Shown here piece after piece: positions 7,885-16,521 of a stretch of 34,725 bases of DNA. This DNA is from Pirellulales bacterium (GTDB lineage Bacteria > Planctomycetota > Planctomycetia > Pirellulales > Thermoguttaceae). The DNA is taken from positions 1 to 34,725 of the forward strand of contig JAFGRD010000155.1 in assembly GCA_016935315.1 (NCBI GenBank), given 5' to 3'. The stretch's first letter is position 1, and every line of letters begins with the position of its first letter. A model generated the notes under the pieces. That model did no database searches and was not told the DNA's origin. It saw only the letters and a program-made list of their open reading frames with translations. Position numbers and translations under genes: made by a program.

Positions 7885-10800
7885 CCGAACAGCAACGCCG
7901 GGCGATTGCCACGCGCAACGTTTCCGTGGCGCTGTCGGCCGGCGCCGGGTGCGGCAAGACCTTCGTCCTGACCGAGCGCTTCCTGGCCCAGTTGGAGCCG
8001 CAAGCCGCGGCGTTGGGGCAGCGGTCCCGCTTGGGCCAGTTGGTGGCGATCACGTTCACCGAGCGTGCCGCCCGGGAGATGCGCCAGCGGATTCGCGCCG
8101 CCTGCGACAAGCGGTTGATCGAAGCCCCCGAGCAGGACGTCGATGATTGGCTGGAGCTGATTCGCGAGCTGGACTCCGCCCGAATCAGCACGATCCATTC
8201 GTTCTGCGGGTCGCTGTTGCGCTGCCACGCCGTGGAAGCCCGGTTGGACCCGCAGTTTCGCGTCTTGGACCAGACCCAGGCCGACACCTTGCTCTACGAG
8301 CTGCTCGACGAGCAGCTTCGCGCGCGGCTGGCCGAACGGGGTGAAGCGGTCATCGAGCTGGTCGTGCTGTTCGGTCTGGACAGGCTTCACGAAATGGTCC
8401 GCGATCTGCTGGTCCGGCGGCAAGAAATCGATTGGGCCGCGTGGCGCCGGCAGACGGCCGAATCGTTGACCTCGCTCTGGAGCGATTCTTGGCGCAACAC
8501 GACGGTGCCCGGGCTGCTGCGCCAGATTGCCCGGTCGCCGGCGGCACGGACCCTGTTGGAAACGGCTCGGCAGCATCCTCCCTCCCACGCCGTGATGCGG
8601 CAGCGCTGCGACGTGCTCGTGGAGCGGATCGTGGGACTGCCCAAAAGCAGCGACTCGTCGGGCGACCTGGCGGCAATTCGCGAGGCGGCCAGAGTGCAAG
8701 GCGGCGGGGGCCCGCGGGTCTGGGACAGCACGGAGGTCTACGCCGAATTCCGTGACGCGGCGAGCACGCTGCGCAAGGCCATCGAGCAGGCCGAGAAGCA
8801 CCTGGCATTCGACCCCGAAGCGGCCCTGCCCGCCGCCGAAGCGGCCTTGCGGCTGCTGGGCGTGGCCGCCGACGTGGCCGAAGTCTACGACGCCCGGAAA
8901 CAGGAGTTGGGGGCGCTGGACTTCAACGATCTGTTGATCCGCGCCAGGCAATTGCTGGTGGGGCCACAACGCCGCGCGTTGCGCCAGCGGCTGGCCTCCC
9001 AGATCCGGTTGCTGCTGGTCGATGAGTTCCAGGACACCGATCCCTTGCAGGTCGAGCTGGTCGAAGCGCTCTGCGGCGATGAGACGACTCGAGGCAAGCT
9101 CTTCTTCGTGGGCGATTACAAACAGTCGATCTATCGCTTCCGCGGCGCCCAGCCGCACGTGTTCCGCAAGCTCCGCGACTCGATTCCCGAGGCCGGGCGG
9201 TTGCCGCTGTCGCTGAATTTCCGCAGCCAGCCGGCCGTGCTCGATTTCGTCAATGCGCTGTTTCGGGAAGAGATGGGCCCGGAATACGAGCCCTTGCGGC
9301 CCCACCGCCCTCAGGTCGGCCCGACCCCGGCGGTCGAAATGCTCTGGGCCACCGACGAGGCCGCCACCGACCAAGGTGCCACCGACGACCGGGCGGCTTC
9401 GGACGATCCGTCGCCGCAGACCATGGGGAGAACCGAGCGTCTGCGGCGACGCGAAGCCGACTGGATCGCGCGGCGAATTCGCGCCATGCTCGAGGCGGGC
9501 GAGAAGCTCGTCTGGGACGAGGCGGCGGGCGAGCCGGCGGCCCGGGCGGTGCGGCCCGGCGACGTGGCCCTGCTGTTTCGGGCCCTCTCCCACGTCGAAT
9601 ATTACGAAGAGGCCCTGCGGCGATATGGCATCGACTACTACCTCGTCGGCGGACACGCCTTCTATGCCCAGCAGGAAATCTTCGACGTGGTGAACCTCTT
9701 GCGGGCGTTGGACAGCCCGTGCGATGAGGTGAGTCTGGCCGGCGCGCTGCGCAGCCCGTTCTTCTGCCTCTGGGACGAAACGCTCTTCTGGCTCACGAGA
9801 CGTGCCGGCGGCCTGGGGGCGGCATTGCACGCGGAGGACTTGCCTGCCGAGTTGGACCCCGAGCAGCGTCGGCGGGCCCACGATGCGGCGTCGATCCTCG
9901 GGGAGCTGCGGGCCATGAAGGACCGGATGCCGATCGCTCAACTGATCCACGAGGCGTTGGAGCGGACCGGCTACGACGCGATCGTGCTGGCCGAGTTTCT
10001 CGGCGAGCGAAAGCTGGCCAACCTGTACAAGCTGATCGATCAGGCAAGGAGTTTCGACCGCTCGGGCATCTTCACCTTGTCCGACTTCATCACGCAGGTC
10101 TCGCAGTTCGTGGCCCGGCAACCCGACGAGGCCTTGGCCGCAACGCATCCCGAGTCGACCGACGTGGTCCGGCTGATGACGATCCACCAGTCGAAGGGTC
10201 TGGAGTTTCCCGTGGTGGTCGTGCCCGACCTGGACCGCCGCACGCGCGGCCCGTCCTCGGCGGTCGCCTTCACGCCGCAACTGGGGCCGATGATCAAGAT
10301 GGCCGACGTCCCCAGCGGCTTCGATCTGCACGCGCTGGCCGAGAGTGAGGAGCAACTTGCAGAGCTGGTGCGTCTGCTCTATGTGGCCACGACGCGGGCG
10401 GCCGACTATCTGATCCTCGCGGCCGGAACGCCGAACGTCCGTGCGGCCAAAGGCCCCTGGATGGAACTGATCCGTCGGCGATTCGATCCCGAGACCGGAG
10501 CCCCCCGGGCGGCGGCCGGCAGCCACCTTGCGGCCGACACGCCCGGCGGCCAGGTCGTCGGCGAGACCGCCGAACGCGGTGTCCAAGTGAGAGTCACGCT
10601 GAACGAGCCGCCGCTGGCGTCGAGGCCTTCCGATTCCCGGGGGCCACGGAATCTGACGAAGCTGGAAGCCAAGGCCCGGCAGATGGCCAACAGCGGGGCC
10701 GGCCGTGTGCCGGAATACCTTGCCGCGGTGGAACCCGACCGGGCCGCGCGGCAACAGTATTCGTTCTCGCGTCTGACAGGCCAGCTTCACCGCGCGCAGA

Positions 10801-11438
10801 CGGAGGAGCAACCGGATCGCTTGCCGCCGCCGGTCGAGGAGGCCGAAGGGCCGTCGCCCGCGGAGGGGCCGCGTCTGTCGGCCACCGATTTGGGCACGCT
10901 GGTCCACCTGGCCCTGGCCGAGATCGATTTCCGCAATCCCCCGGACGTCCCGGCGCTTGTGCACCGCCACGCCCGGCGGCAACTTCTCGACGACCGGGTT
11001 TCCTTGGAGGAACCGGTGGAGATCGTCGCTCGGTTTCTCGCGTCGTCCCGCGCGGCGGAGATCGCGGCGGCCCGACGCGTGCACGCCGAACTGGAGTTTC
11101 TGCTGGCCTGGCCGCCGGGCCGCAAGGAGCCGGACGGGCCCTACTTGCAGGGCTTCATCGACTGCCTTTATCGGGACGCGGCCGGCGACTGGCATCTGCT
11201 GGACTACAAGACCAACCGGGTCACCGAAGCCACCGTGGACCGCGTGGCCGCCGGCTACGAAATGCAGATGCTGCTGTACGCCCTGGCCGTGGAACGGATC
11301 TCCGGCAAGCCGCCGGTCGAACTGACGCTCCATTTCCTCCGCCTAAGTCGCGAGCATCGTTTCTCGTGGGACGCGGCCGCCCGGGAACGTGTCGTGGGGA
11401 CGGTGGATCTCGCGATCCAAGGACTCGTGAAGGGATGA
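7857..11438 (+). CDS. addA: AddA-type UvrD-family helicase-nuclease
   Basis: 1193 residues. ATG at 7857 follows GGAG 5 nt upstream and leads straight into the UvrD Q-motif region (LTEQQRRAI). Superfamily 1 helicase motifs appear in order: Walker A GAGCGKT (K34), Walker B DEFQD (D389), motif III GDYKQSIYRFRGA, motif V TIHQSKGLEFPVVV, motif VI LLYVATTRAAD. The C-terminal PD-(D/E)XK nuclease shows GFIDCLYR (D1102) and LLDYKTNRV (D1116, K1118). Length and order match AddA of AddAB / RexAB enzymes, which resect double-strand ends in an ATP-dependent way. The start overlaps the end of addB, so the two are translationally coupled in one operon. Palindromic repeats lie just before and just after the pair. 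Confidence 0.95.
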   Translation: MAAGDETRLTEQQRRAIATRNVSVALSAGAGCGKTFVLTERFLAQLEPQAAALGQRSRLGQLVAITFTERAAREMRQRIRAACDKRLIEAPEQDVDDWLELIRELDSARISTIHSFCGSLLRCHAVEARLDPQFRVLDQTQADTLLYELLDEQLRARLAERGEAVIELVVLFGLDRLHEMVRDLLVRRQEIDWAAWRRQTAESLTSLWSDSWRNTTVPGLLRQIARSPAARTLLETARQHPPSHAVMRQRCDVLVERIVGLPKSSDSSGDLAAIREAARVQGGGGPRVWDSTEVYAEFRDAASTLRKAIEQAEKHLAFDPEAALPAAEAALRLLGVAADVAEVYDARKQELGALDFNDLLIRARQLLVGPQRRALRQRLASQIRLLLVDEFQDTDPLQVELVEALCGDETTRGKLFFVGDYKQSIYRFRGAQPHVFRKLRDSIPEAGRLPLSLNFRSQPAVLDFVNALFREEMGPEYEPLRPHRPQVGPTPAVEMLWATDEAATDQGATDDRAASDDPSPQTMGRTERLRRREADWIARRIRAMLEAGEKLVWDEAAGEPAARAVRPGDVALLFRALSHVEYYEEALRRYGIDYYLVGGHAFYAQQEIFDVVNLLRALDSPCDEVSLAGALRSPFFCLWDETLFWLTRRAGGLGAALHAEDLPAELDPEQRRRAHDAASILGELRAMKDRMPIAQLIHEALERTGYDAIVLAEFLGERKLANLYKLIDQARSFDRSGIFTLSDFITQVSQFVARQPDEALAATHPESTDVVRLMTIHQSKGLEFPVVVVPDLDRRTRGPSSAVAFTPQLGPMIKMADVPSGFDLHALAESEEQLAELVRLLYVATTRAADYLILAAGTPNVRAAKGPWMELIRRRFDPETGAPRAAAGSHLAADTPGGQVVGETAERGVQVRVTLNEPPLASRPSDSRGPRNLTKLEAKARQMANSGAGRVPEYLAAVEPDRAARQQYSFSRLTGQLHRAQTEEQPDRLPPPVEEAEGPSPAEGPRLSATDLGTLVHLALAEIDFRNPPDVPALVHRHARRQLLDDRVSLEEPVEIVARFLASSRAAEIAAARRVHAELEFLLAWPPGRKEPDGPYLQGFIDCLYRDAAGDWHLLDYKTNRVTEATVDRVAAGYEMQMLLYALAVERISGKPPVELTLHFLRLSREHRFSWDAAARERVVGTVDLAIQGLVKG

Positions 11439-11452
11439 TTTCGTGTATGTCT

Positions 11453-11551
11453 GCGAACGCTCGCATACTCAATGTGCGGGCGACCACCAGGAGCCCGACT
11501 TCTGCGGCCTCCCGTTGGTCGGCCTGGATCATTCACAATGCAAACACCAAT
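11453..11551 (+). repeat. Palindromic repeat family, full copy B
   Basis: Begins 14 bp after the addA stop codon. The left end is degraded (GAACGCTCGCATACTCAATG against GACGCTTGCACACTCAATG in copy C). The core (CGACCACCAGGAGCCCGAC, then CTCCCGTTGGTCG) and the right end (TGCAAACACCAAT) are clear. The arms pair imperfectly into one long hairpin. It shares the block TCGGCCTGGATCATTC with copy C. Confidence 0.85.
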
Positions 11552-11668
11552 AACTTGTTCTCTGGCGGGCCCCAAGTCGCGTCGCAGCCCCCGGGGCGTT
11601 GCCGTTGACCGTCGGTCGGCGTTCCGTAACAATCGTGAGTTGGTGAACACTGCAATGGCCGAACGCTG
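11552..11668. other. Upstream region of cca
   Basis: No gene is seen. It presumably holds the cca promoter, but no consensus boxes or Shine-Dalgarno sequence before the ATG at 11669 are recognisable. Confidence 0.3.
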
Positions 11669-12910
11669 ATGCCGACGCTCGTACCCGAAGAACAGCGACG
11701 ATTTGCCGCCGCCGTGGTCCGCCGACTTCGCGAGGCCGGATTCGAGGCCTATTGGGCCGGCGGCTGCGTGCGCGACGAGCTGTTGGGGCTGATGCCGAAA
11801 GACTACGACGTCGCCACCGACGCCACCCCGCCACAGATCCGCTCGCTCTTTGGAAAAGGGCGGACGCTGGCCATCGGAGCCGCCTTTGGCGTGATCACCG
11901 TGCTGGGCTCCAAAATGGCCGGCATGGTCGAAGTGACCACGTTTCGTCGAGACGCCGAGTACAGCGACGGCCGGCACCCCGACCACGTCACCTTCAGCTC
12001 GGCCGAGGAAGACGCTTCCCGACGCGATTTCACCGTCAACGGGCTCTTCTACGATCCGATCGACCGCCGCGTGCTCGATTTTGTCGGCGGTCGGGAGGAT
12101 CTCCGACGCCGCGTCCTTCGGGCCATCGGGGATCCCCGAAAACGCTTTGCCGAAGACAAGCTGCGGATGCTCCGGGCGGTCCGCTTCATCGCCGCGTTCG
12201 ATTTCCACCTGGAGGCCGAGACACTGGCGGCGATCCGCGAGATGGCCGCCGAAATCACCGTGGTCAGTCCCGAGCGGATCGCCACCGAGATGCGCCGCCT
12301 GCTGACCGCGCCGCGCCGCGCCAAAGCCGTTCGGTTGATGCTCGAAGTCGGCCTGGCCACACCCTTGCTGCCCGAGATCGTTCCGCCAGACGAGATCCGG
12401 CACCAACGGCTCGACCACGCGCTCGCGGTATTGGATCGATTGTCGCGGCCGGCGTTTCCGCTGGCGTTGGGTGCGCTGCTGCACGAGCTGGTCGATCCGC
12501 CCGGAGCGCGGAGAGTTGGCCGCCGCTGGCGACTATCCAACCGGGAGACGGATCGAGTGGCCTGGCTGGTGAAGCATCGCGCCGCCTTGTCCGGGTCCCC
12601 ATTGATGCGCTGGTCGGCGCTGCAACCGCTGCTGATCGCCGAAGGGATCGAAGACCTGCTGGCGCTGCACGAAGCGGCTTCGCCGACCGGGCGAGACGAT
12701 GTGGACCATTGTCGATCGCTGCTCGAGCGCCCCCCCGAGCAACTCGACCCGCCGCGACTGCTGACCGGCGACGACCTGCGGGCCCACGGCGTTCCCTCCG
12801 GCCCCCGCTACCGGACCCTGTTGCAGCGAATCCGCAACGCCCAACTTGACGAGGAGATCCACACCCGAGCCGAGGCACTTGAGCTTGTCGATCGACTCCT
12901 TCAGCAGTAG
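11669..12910 (+). CDS. cca: CCA tRNA nucleotidyltransferase (class II)
   Basis: 413 residues. The N-terminal polymerase beta-like head shows AGGCVRDELLG (residues 30-40) and the metal-binding DYDVATD (D45, D47). These are followed by RRDFTVNGLFYDP and RMLRAVRF, all diagnostic of class II CCA-adding enzymes and poly(A) polymerases. The region where many homologues have an HD phosphohydrolase domain reads LGALLHELVD, lacking the His-Asp pair, so HD activity is unlikely. The C-terminus (LTGDDLRAHGVPSGPRYRTLL) matches the tail domain. The enzyme repairs or adds the 3' CCA end; this fits with the tRNA-Leu here, which lacks an encoded CCA. Distinction from poly(A) polymerase rests on overall similarity only. 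Confidence 0.9.
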   Translation: MPTLVPEEQRRFAAAVVRRLREAGFEAYWAGGCVRDELLGLMPKDYDVATDATPPQIRSLFGKGRTLAIGAAFGVITVLGSKMAGMVEVTTFRRDAEYSDGRHPDHVTFSSAEEDASRRDFTVNGLFYDPIDRRVLDFVGGREDLRRRVLRAIGDPRKRFAEDKLRMLRAVRFIAAFDFHLEAETLAAIREMAAEITVVSPERIATEMRRLLTAPRRAKAVRLMLEVGLATPLLPEIVPPDEIRHQRLDHALAVLDRLSRPAFPLALGALLHELVDPPGARRVGRRWRLSNRETDRVAWLVKHRAALSGSPLMRWSALQPLLIAEGIEDLLALHEAASPTGRDDVDHCRSLLERPPEQLDPPRLLTGDDLRAHGVPSGPRYRTLLQRIRNAQLDEEIHTRAEALELVDRLLQQ

Positions 12911-13026
12911 GCTGCCACGAAGCCCGCGCACTTGGCGGAAGACAGATTCCCATTCCACATGCTCCGGTCCGGGGGATACCCAGGCCGAGTTTCCTTTCCG
13001 GCCGACAAACGCAGGAACACCGCGTC

Positions 13027-13197
13027 ATGGACAAGAAAGCCAAGAAGAAGATCCAGACCCTCAATCAACGCCTGCAAAAGCTCCGCCAGCAATTGGCCGG
13101 GGCCAAGAAGCAGATGGACGACGCCGAGGAGCTGAGAAACCTGGAGCGGGAGGTCGCCGAGGCCGAGGCGGAATTGGCCAAGCTGAAGAGTCCGTAG
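13027..13197 (+). CDS. Small coiled-coil protein (56 aa)
   Basis: ATG at 13027 is preceded by AGGA 10 nt upstream. The 56-residue product begins MDKKAKKKIQTLNQRLQKLR and is almost entirely charged heptad-like sequence: Lys/Arg-rich in the first half and Glu/Ala-rich in the second (LEREVAEAEAELAKLK). This predicts one continuous amphipathic helix or coiled coil. There is no signal peptide or cysteine. It follows cca by 116 nt on the same strand and is closed 9 bp later by repeat copy C. I cannot assign a function. The clean reading frame, Shine-Dalgarno sequence and compositional regularity support a real gene. Confidence 0.65.
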   Translation: MDKKAKKKIQTLNQRLQKLRQQLAGAKKQMDDAEELRNLEREVAEAEAELAKLKSP

Positions 13198-13206
13198 GGC
13201 GAACCT

Positions 13207-13308
13207 ATTGACGCTTGCACACTCAATGCGGCAGGGCGACCAACCGGGAGCCCGACCTGTCCGGCCTCCCGTGGGTCGGCCTGGATCATTCGCCATGCAG
13301 ACATCAAT
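13207..13308 (+). repeat. Palindromic repeat family, full copy C
   Basis: Starts 9 bp after the stop of the coiled-coil gene. The 102-bp unit has left end ATTGACGCTTGCACA and right end TGCAGACATCAAT, near-perfect inverted ends. The inner arms CGACCAACCGGGAG and CTCCCGTGGGTCG surround a short GC-rich centre. Same orientation as copy B. Confidence 0.9.
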
Positions 13309-13560
13309 CGTGGGTCACGGGCAGGCCTCCGCGGCGTGGATTCCTTTTCATCGCGGATTTCGATATGCTCAAGCACAACCTACGTGACTGCGTGACTCGG
13401 GGGAAGATTGATCCAGCCTACGTCATCATTCTCGATATCGGAGCGTGGCAGACTATTTGCTCCCAGACCTTCCATCGGCGATAATGCGATCGGATGGCTG
13501 CCCAGTGATGCGAGCCGTTCGCGGCCGCCGGCCGGACAATGACTGATCGAGGAGAATGCC
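13309..13560. other. Upstream region of the secreted-protein cluster
   Basis: About 250 bp without a supported gene. A GAGGAG Shine-Dalgarno sequence lies just before the ATG at 13561. No convincing -35/-10 pair or operator was found, though the promoter of the following cluster probably lies here. Confidence 0.4.
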
Positions 13561-15303
13561 ATGCGAAGAAACGCGATACTTGTAGCGATGATTGCCGCCG
13601 TGGCAGCGCTGGCCCTGCCTGTCGTCGCGGAAGACCCGGCCGGCAGCAGAGACGACGGGGCCTTTGTGGTCTCGACGTTCCACTGCATCAGCATCTACTG
13701 GTCGCCGGCAGGCGGCGGCGCGGAGCGCCAAGTGCTGGTCCGATACCGCGCCGTCGGTCAATCAGCGTGGCGCGCGGGCCTGCCGCTGCGTTACCACCCG
13801 GTCGACACGCCGCAGTGCAAGGCCGATTACCGCGGCAGTCTCGTGAACCTCACGCCGGGAACGACCTACGACATCGAACTGACCCTCGAGGGGACCGGGC
13901 GGCGAACCGAATGCCGGGGGACCACCTGGAGTGAAGACTTTCCCGTGCAATCCACGGTGAAGGTCTCGGATCGCGACACCACGCTTACCGCGGACCAGTC
14001 CGGGAAGCCGGGCGCCTACGTGCTGTACGACGGCACGGGCTGCACGATCGACACCGGCAACCGGGACGATCTGGGGATCGCCGTGAGCGCCAGTTACGTC
14101 ATCCTCCGCGGCTTTACCATCAGGAACGTGAAAGAGCACGGGATCCGGCTCTTCAGCGGCCATCACATCGTCATCGAGGATTGCGATGTGAGCAAATGGG
14201 GCAGCGAGAGCGAGCAGGGCTGGGGCGAGAACTACCAAGCCTGCGTCTTCAGCAACGCCAAGGACCTCCACACGGTCGTCATCCAGCGTTGCCGGATGCA
14301 CCACCCCTCGTGGGACACCAATAGCTGGGCGGAGAAACACGGCGATTCCACGCACCCCAGGGGGCCGCAGACGGTCGTGTTCTGGGAGTCGGCCGGCAAC
14401 CACGTCATCCGGTACAACGAGTGCTGGTCGGACGAGGATCATTACTTCAACGACGGGATGGGCGCCGGATACAACGGCGGCTACCGGGGTTTCCCCGGCG
14501 CCGACAGCGACATCTACGGCAACTACATCGCCAACTGCTGGGACGACGGCATCGAGGCCGAGGGCGGCGATCAGAACGTGCGGATCTGGAACAATTACGT
14601 CGAGGACGTGCTGATACCGATCGCCAACGCCGCGGATTCCATCGGGCCGCTCTACGTCTGGCGGAACGTCTCGGGCCGCTCCTACAGCCCGCCGGGCAGC
14701 AGTTGGGACATGACCCACGGCCCGTTCGTCAAGATGGGCTACGCAGGCGGCGAGCAGTGGATGACCGGCCACATGTACTTTTTCAACAACACGATCTTTC
14801 AGGAGAACAACCACGGCGCCGGCGGGCTGGGCGGCGACGGCCGGATCATCAAGCACTGCACCACGCGGAACAACATTCTCCACGTTCGCCAGGGGCAGCG
14901 CCGCAGTATTGCCGTCAGCCGCGGCCACGTCGACAACGACTTCGACCATGATCTCACCTCGGCAGGCTTTCCCGACGATCATGAGAAACAGGGTCTGACG
15001 GGATCGCCGCAGTACGTCCAAGGGGCGGGGTTCGATCGCGAGACCAGAACGGGCATGTTCCAGTTGGCGCCGGGCAGCAAGGGCGTTGACGCCGCGGTGG
15101 TCATCCCGAATTTCTGCGAGGCCATCGACGGGAACCGGCCGGACCTTGGCGCCCACGAGTCCGGAACGGCGAAGATGCAGTTCGGCGTAAGGGCTCAATT
15201 CGCCCCGCTTGGCACAGTCAAAACAACCCGAAAGGGAGGGCTGCTGAAGCAAAAAGAGCCCAGGCTGCCAAGGAGATTTCCCAAGAGCAGTGGGGCAGAG
15301 TAG
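13561..15303 (+). CDS. Secreted right-handed parallel beta-helix protein (pectate-lyase-like fold)
   Basis: 580 residues, ATG preceded by GAGGAG. A Sec signal peptide covers about residues 1-23 (cleavage near VVA-ED). Residues about 35-120 look like a fibronectin III-like fold (RYRAVGQSAWRAGLPLRY, then LTPGTTYDIELTLEG). From about residue 150 comes a right-handed beta-helix with the usual ladder of short repeats (YVILRGFTIRNVKEHGIRLF, HHIVIEDCDVSKWG, VVIQRCRMHH, VRIWNNYVEDV). The end, GVDAAVVIPNFCEAIDGNRP then DLGAHE, is the typical close of such domains. Members bind or cleave acidic or other polysaccharides; which one cannot be told here. The last 35 residues are basic and unusual. First gene of the secreted cluster. 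Confidence 0.85.
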   Translation: MRRNAILVAMIAAVAALALPVVAEDPAGSRDDGAFVVSTFHCISIYWSPAGGGAERQVLVRYRAVGQSAWRAGLPLRYHPVDTPQCKADYRGSLVNLTPGTTYDIELTLEGTGRRTECRGTTWSEDFPVQSTVKVSDRDTTLTADQSGKPGAYVLYDGTGCTIDTGNRDDLGIAVSASYVILRGFTIRNVKEHGIRLFSGHHIVIEDCDVSKWGSESEQGWGENYQACVFSNAKDLHTVVIQRCRMHHPSWDTNSWAEKHGDSTHPRGPQTVVFWESAGNHVIRYNECWSDEDHYFNDGMGAGYNGGYRGFPGADSDIYGNYIANCWDDGIEAEGGDQNVRIWNNYVEDVLIPIANAADSIGPLYVWRNVSGRSYSPPGSSWDMTHGPFVKMGYAGGEQWMTGHMYFFNNTIFQENNHGAGGLGGDGRIIKHCTTRNNILHVRQGQRRSIAVSRGHVDNDFDHDLTSAGFPDDHEKQGLTGSPQYVQGAGFDRETRTGMFQLAPGSKGVDAAVVIPNFCEAIDGNRPDLGAHESGTAKMQFGVRAQFAPLGTVKTTRKGGLLKQKEPRLPRRFPKSSGAE

Positions 15304-15354
15304 ACTATCGTTCGTTGGAAACCGGTCCGCGCCTACGAAAGAAGGAACGACATC

Positions 15355-16419
15355 ATGAACCCCAAGAGACGGTTTATTATATCATGCTTGCTGGCGGCGT
15401 TGTTTTTGTCAGGCTCTAACGCATCAGCAGCAGAGAACGCCAAAGCCGGCCAAGACTCGGTTGCCGCCACACCCAAGAGGACCTGTCCGGCCAACGGCAA
15501 GTTGAAGATCTTCATCTTGTCGGGCCAATCAAACATGGTTGGTTTTGGTCAACTTGAAGGCGAGACGGGGACCATGGAGGCGTACGTCAGAAGCAATCCA
15601 ACGGATTACGCCCACCTGGTTGACCAAAGTGGCAAGCACGTTGTTCGTGACGATGTCTGGATCGTGAATCTGTCCTATAAGGACAAGGAAACGATGGGCT
15701 GGCTTACGACGGGCTACGGGGCAAGCGACGGCCACATAGGCCCTGAATACGCGTTCGGTTTTGCTGTTGGTGACTACTATGAAGACCCCGTGCTGATTAT
15801 CAAATCAGCATGGGGCGGGAGATCGCTCTATCACAACTTCTTGTCCCCACGCTCGGCGAAATACCCAACACCTGAGAAAGACGGGGATATGGGGTTTCAG
15901 TACGCCGAAATCCTCCGGCATGTGAAAGAGATCACCTGCAATCTACGGAAATACTATCCCAGTTACGCGGGCAAGGGGTATGAGATTGTCGGCTTTGGAT
16001 GGCACCAGGGATGGAACGACCGCATCAATCAGCAGGCGGTGGATGTTTACGAGAAGAACATGGAGAATTTCGTCAAAGACATCCGGAAGGACCTGGATAT
16101 TGAGAACTTGCCCTTTGTGATCGCGAATACCGGCATGGGCGGATGGGATATCCCACCCACGGCCAGATACAAAAAGAGAGTCGAAAAACTGATGGCTGCC
16201 CAACTTCACCTTGCCGACCCCAAGAAATATCCAGCATTCCAAGGTAACGTAAGCGGCGTTGAAACACGCGATTTCCAGAGAACGCGGGAGGAATCTCCAT
16301 CCAGGCAGGACTACCATTGGTTTCGCAACTGGGAAACGCTTTATCTGATAGGCAAATCAATGGGAGACTCCATGGTGAACCTTGTTGCCAATCGACCTGC
16401 GACGCCTGACGCCAATTGA
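15355..16419 (+). CDS. Secreted SGNH/GQSN esterase (sialate O-acetylesterase-like)
   Basis: 354 residues, ATG with GAAGGAA upstream. A Sec signal peptide covers about residues 1-26 (ends SNASA-AE). The nucleophile block IFILSGQSNMVGFG holds Ser59 in the GQSN motif of the sialate O-acetylesterase / DUF303 (SASA) family, and GFGWHQGWND (residues 213-222) corresponds to the W-x-Q-G-E-x block. The family removes acetyl groups from carbohydrates such as xylan or sialic acid. It lies 51 nt after the beta-helix gene. Its codon use is clearly more AT-rich than its neighbours (for example TTTATTATATCATGC near the start), suggesting later acquisition. The true substrate is unknown. Confidence 0.85.
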   Translation: MNPKRRFIISCLLAALFLSGSNASAAENAKAGQDSVAATPKRTCPANGKLKIFILSGQSNMVGFGQLEGETGTMEAYVRSNPTDYAHLVDQSGKHVVRDDVWIVNLSYKDKETMGWLTTGYGASDGHIGPEYAFGFAVGDYYEDPVLIIKSAWGGRSLYHNFLSPRSAKYPTPEKDGDMGFQYAEILRHVKEITCNLRKYYPSYAGKGYEIVGFGWHQGWNDRINQQAVDVYEKNMENFVKDIRKDLDIENLPFVIANTGMGGWDIPPTARYKKRVEKLMAAQLHLADPKKYPAFQGNVSGVETRDFQRTREESPSRQDYHWFRNWETLYLIGKSMGDSMVNLVANRPATPDAN

Positions 16420-16463
16420 TCCAGTAGGGCGTGGATGGCGACTCGCCCCATCCTTCGAGGAGT

Positions 16464-16493
16464 GGTCGCGCTCGATGCGACCGGACCATTTTT
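16464..16493 (+). terminator. Possible hairpin with T-run between esterase and GH51-like genes
   Basis: GGTCGC (16464-16469) pairs with GCGACC (16477-16482) around a 7-nt loop. It is followed after a few bases by TTTTT (16489-16493). The stem is short and the T-run is displaced, so this may be a weak attenuator within the cluster or chance. Confidence 0.3.
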
Positions 16494-16521
16494 CCGTCGT
16501 TCAAATCTCAAGGACCTAATC

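Noticed and set aside
7833-11333. A 1166-residue open frame on the minus strand, antisense to addA
   Set aside because: It lies entirely opposite a gene with all SF1 helicase and nuclease motifs. High-GC codon bias leaves the opposite frame free of stops, and the translation is His/Gln/Arg/Gly-rich with no domain.
11448-11551. Possible CRISPR array made of the palindromic copies
   Set aside because: Copies are kilobases apart, about 100 bp long, in both orientations, and without spacers or cas genes.
13762-15252. A 496-residue minus-strand frame opposite the beta-helix gene
   Set aside because: The plus-strand frame has a signal peptide, Shine-Dalgarno sequence and repeat structure; the minus frame has none of these.
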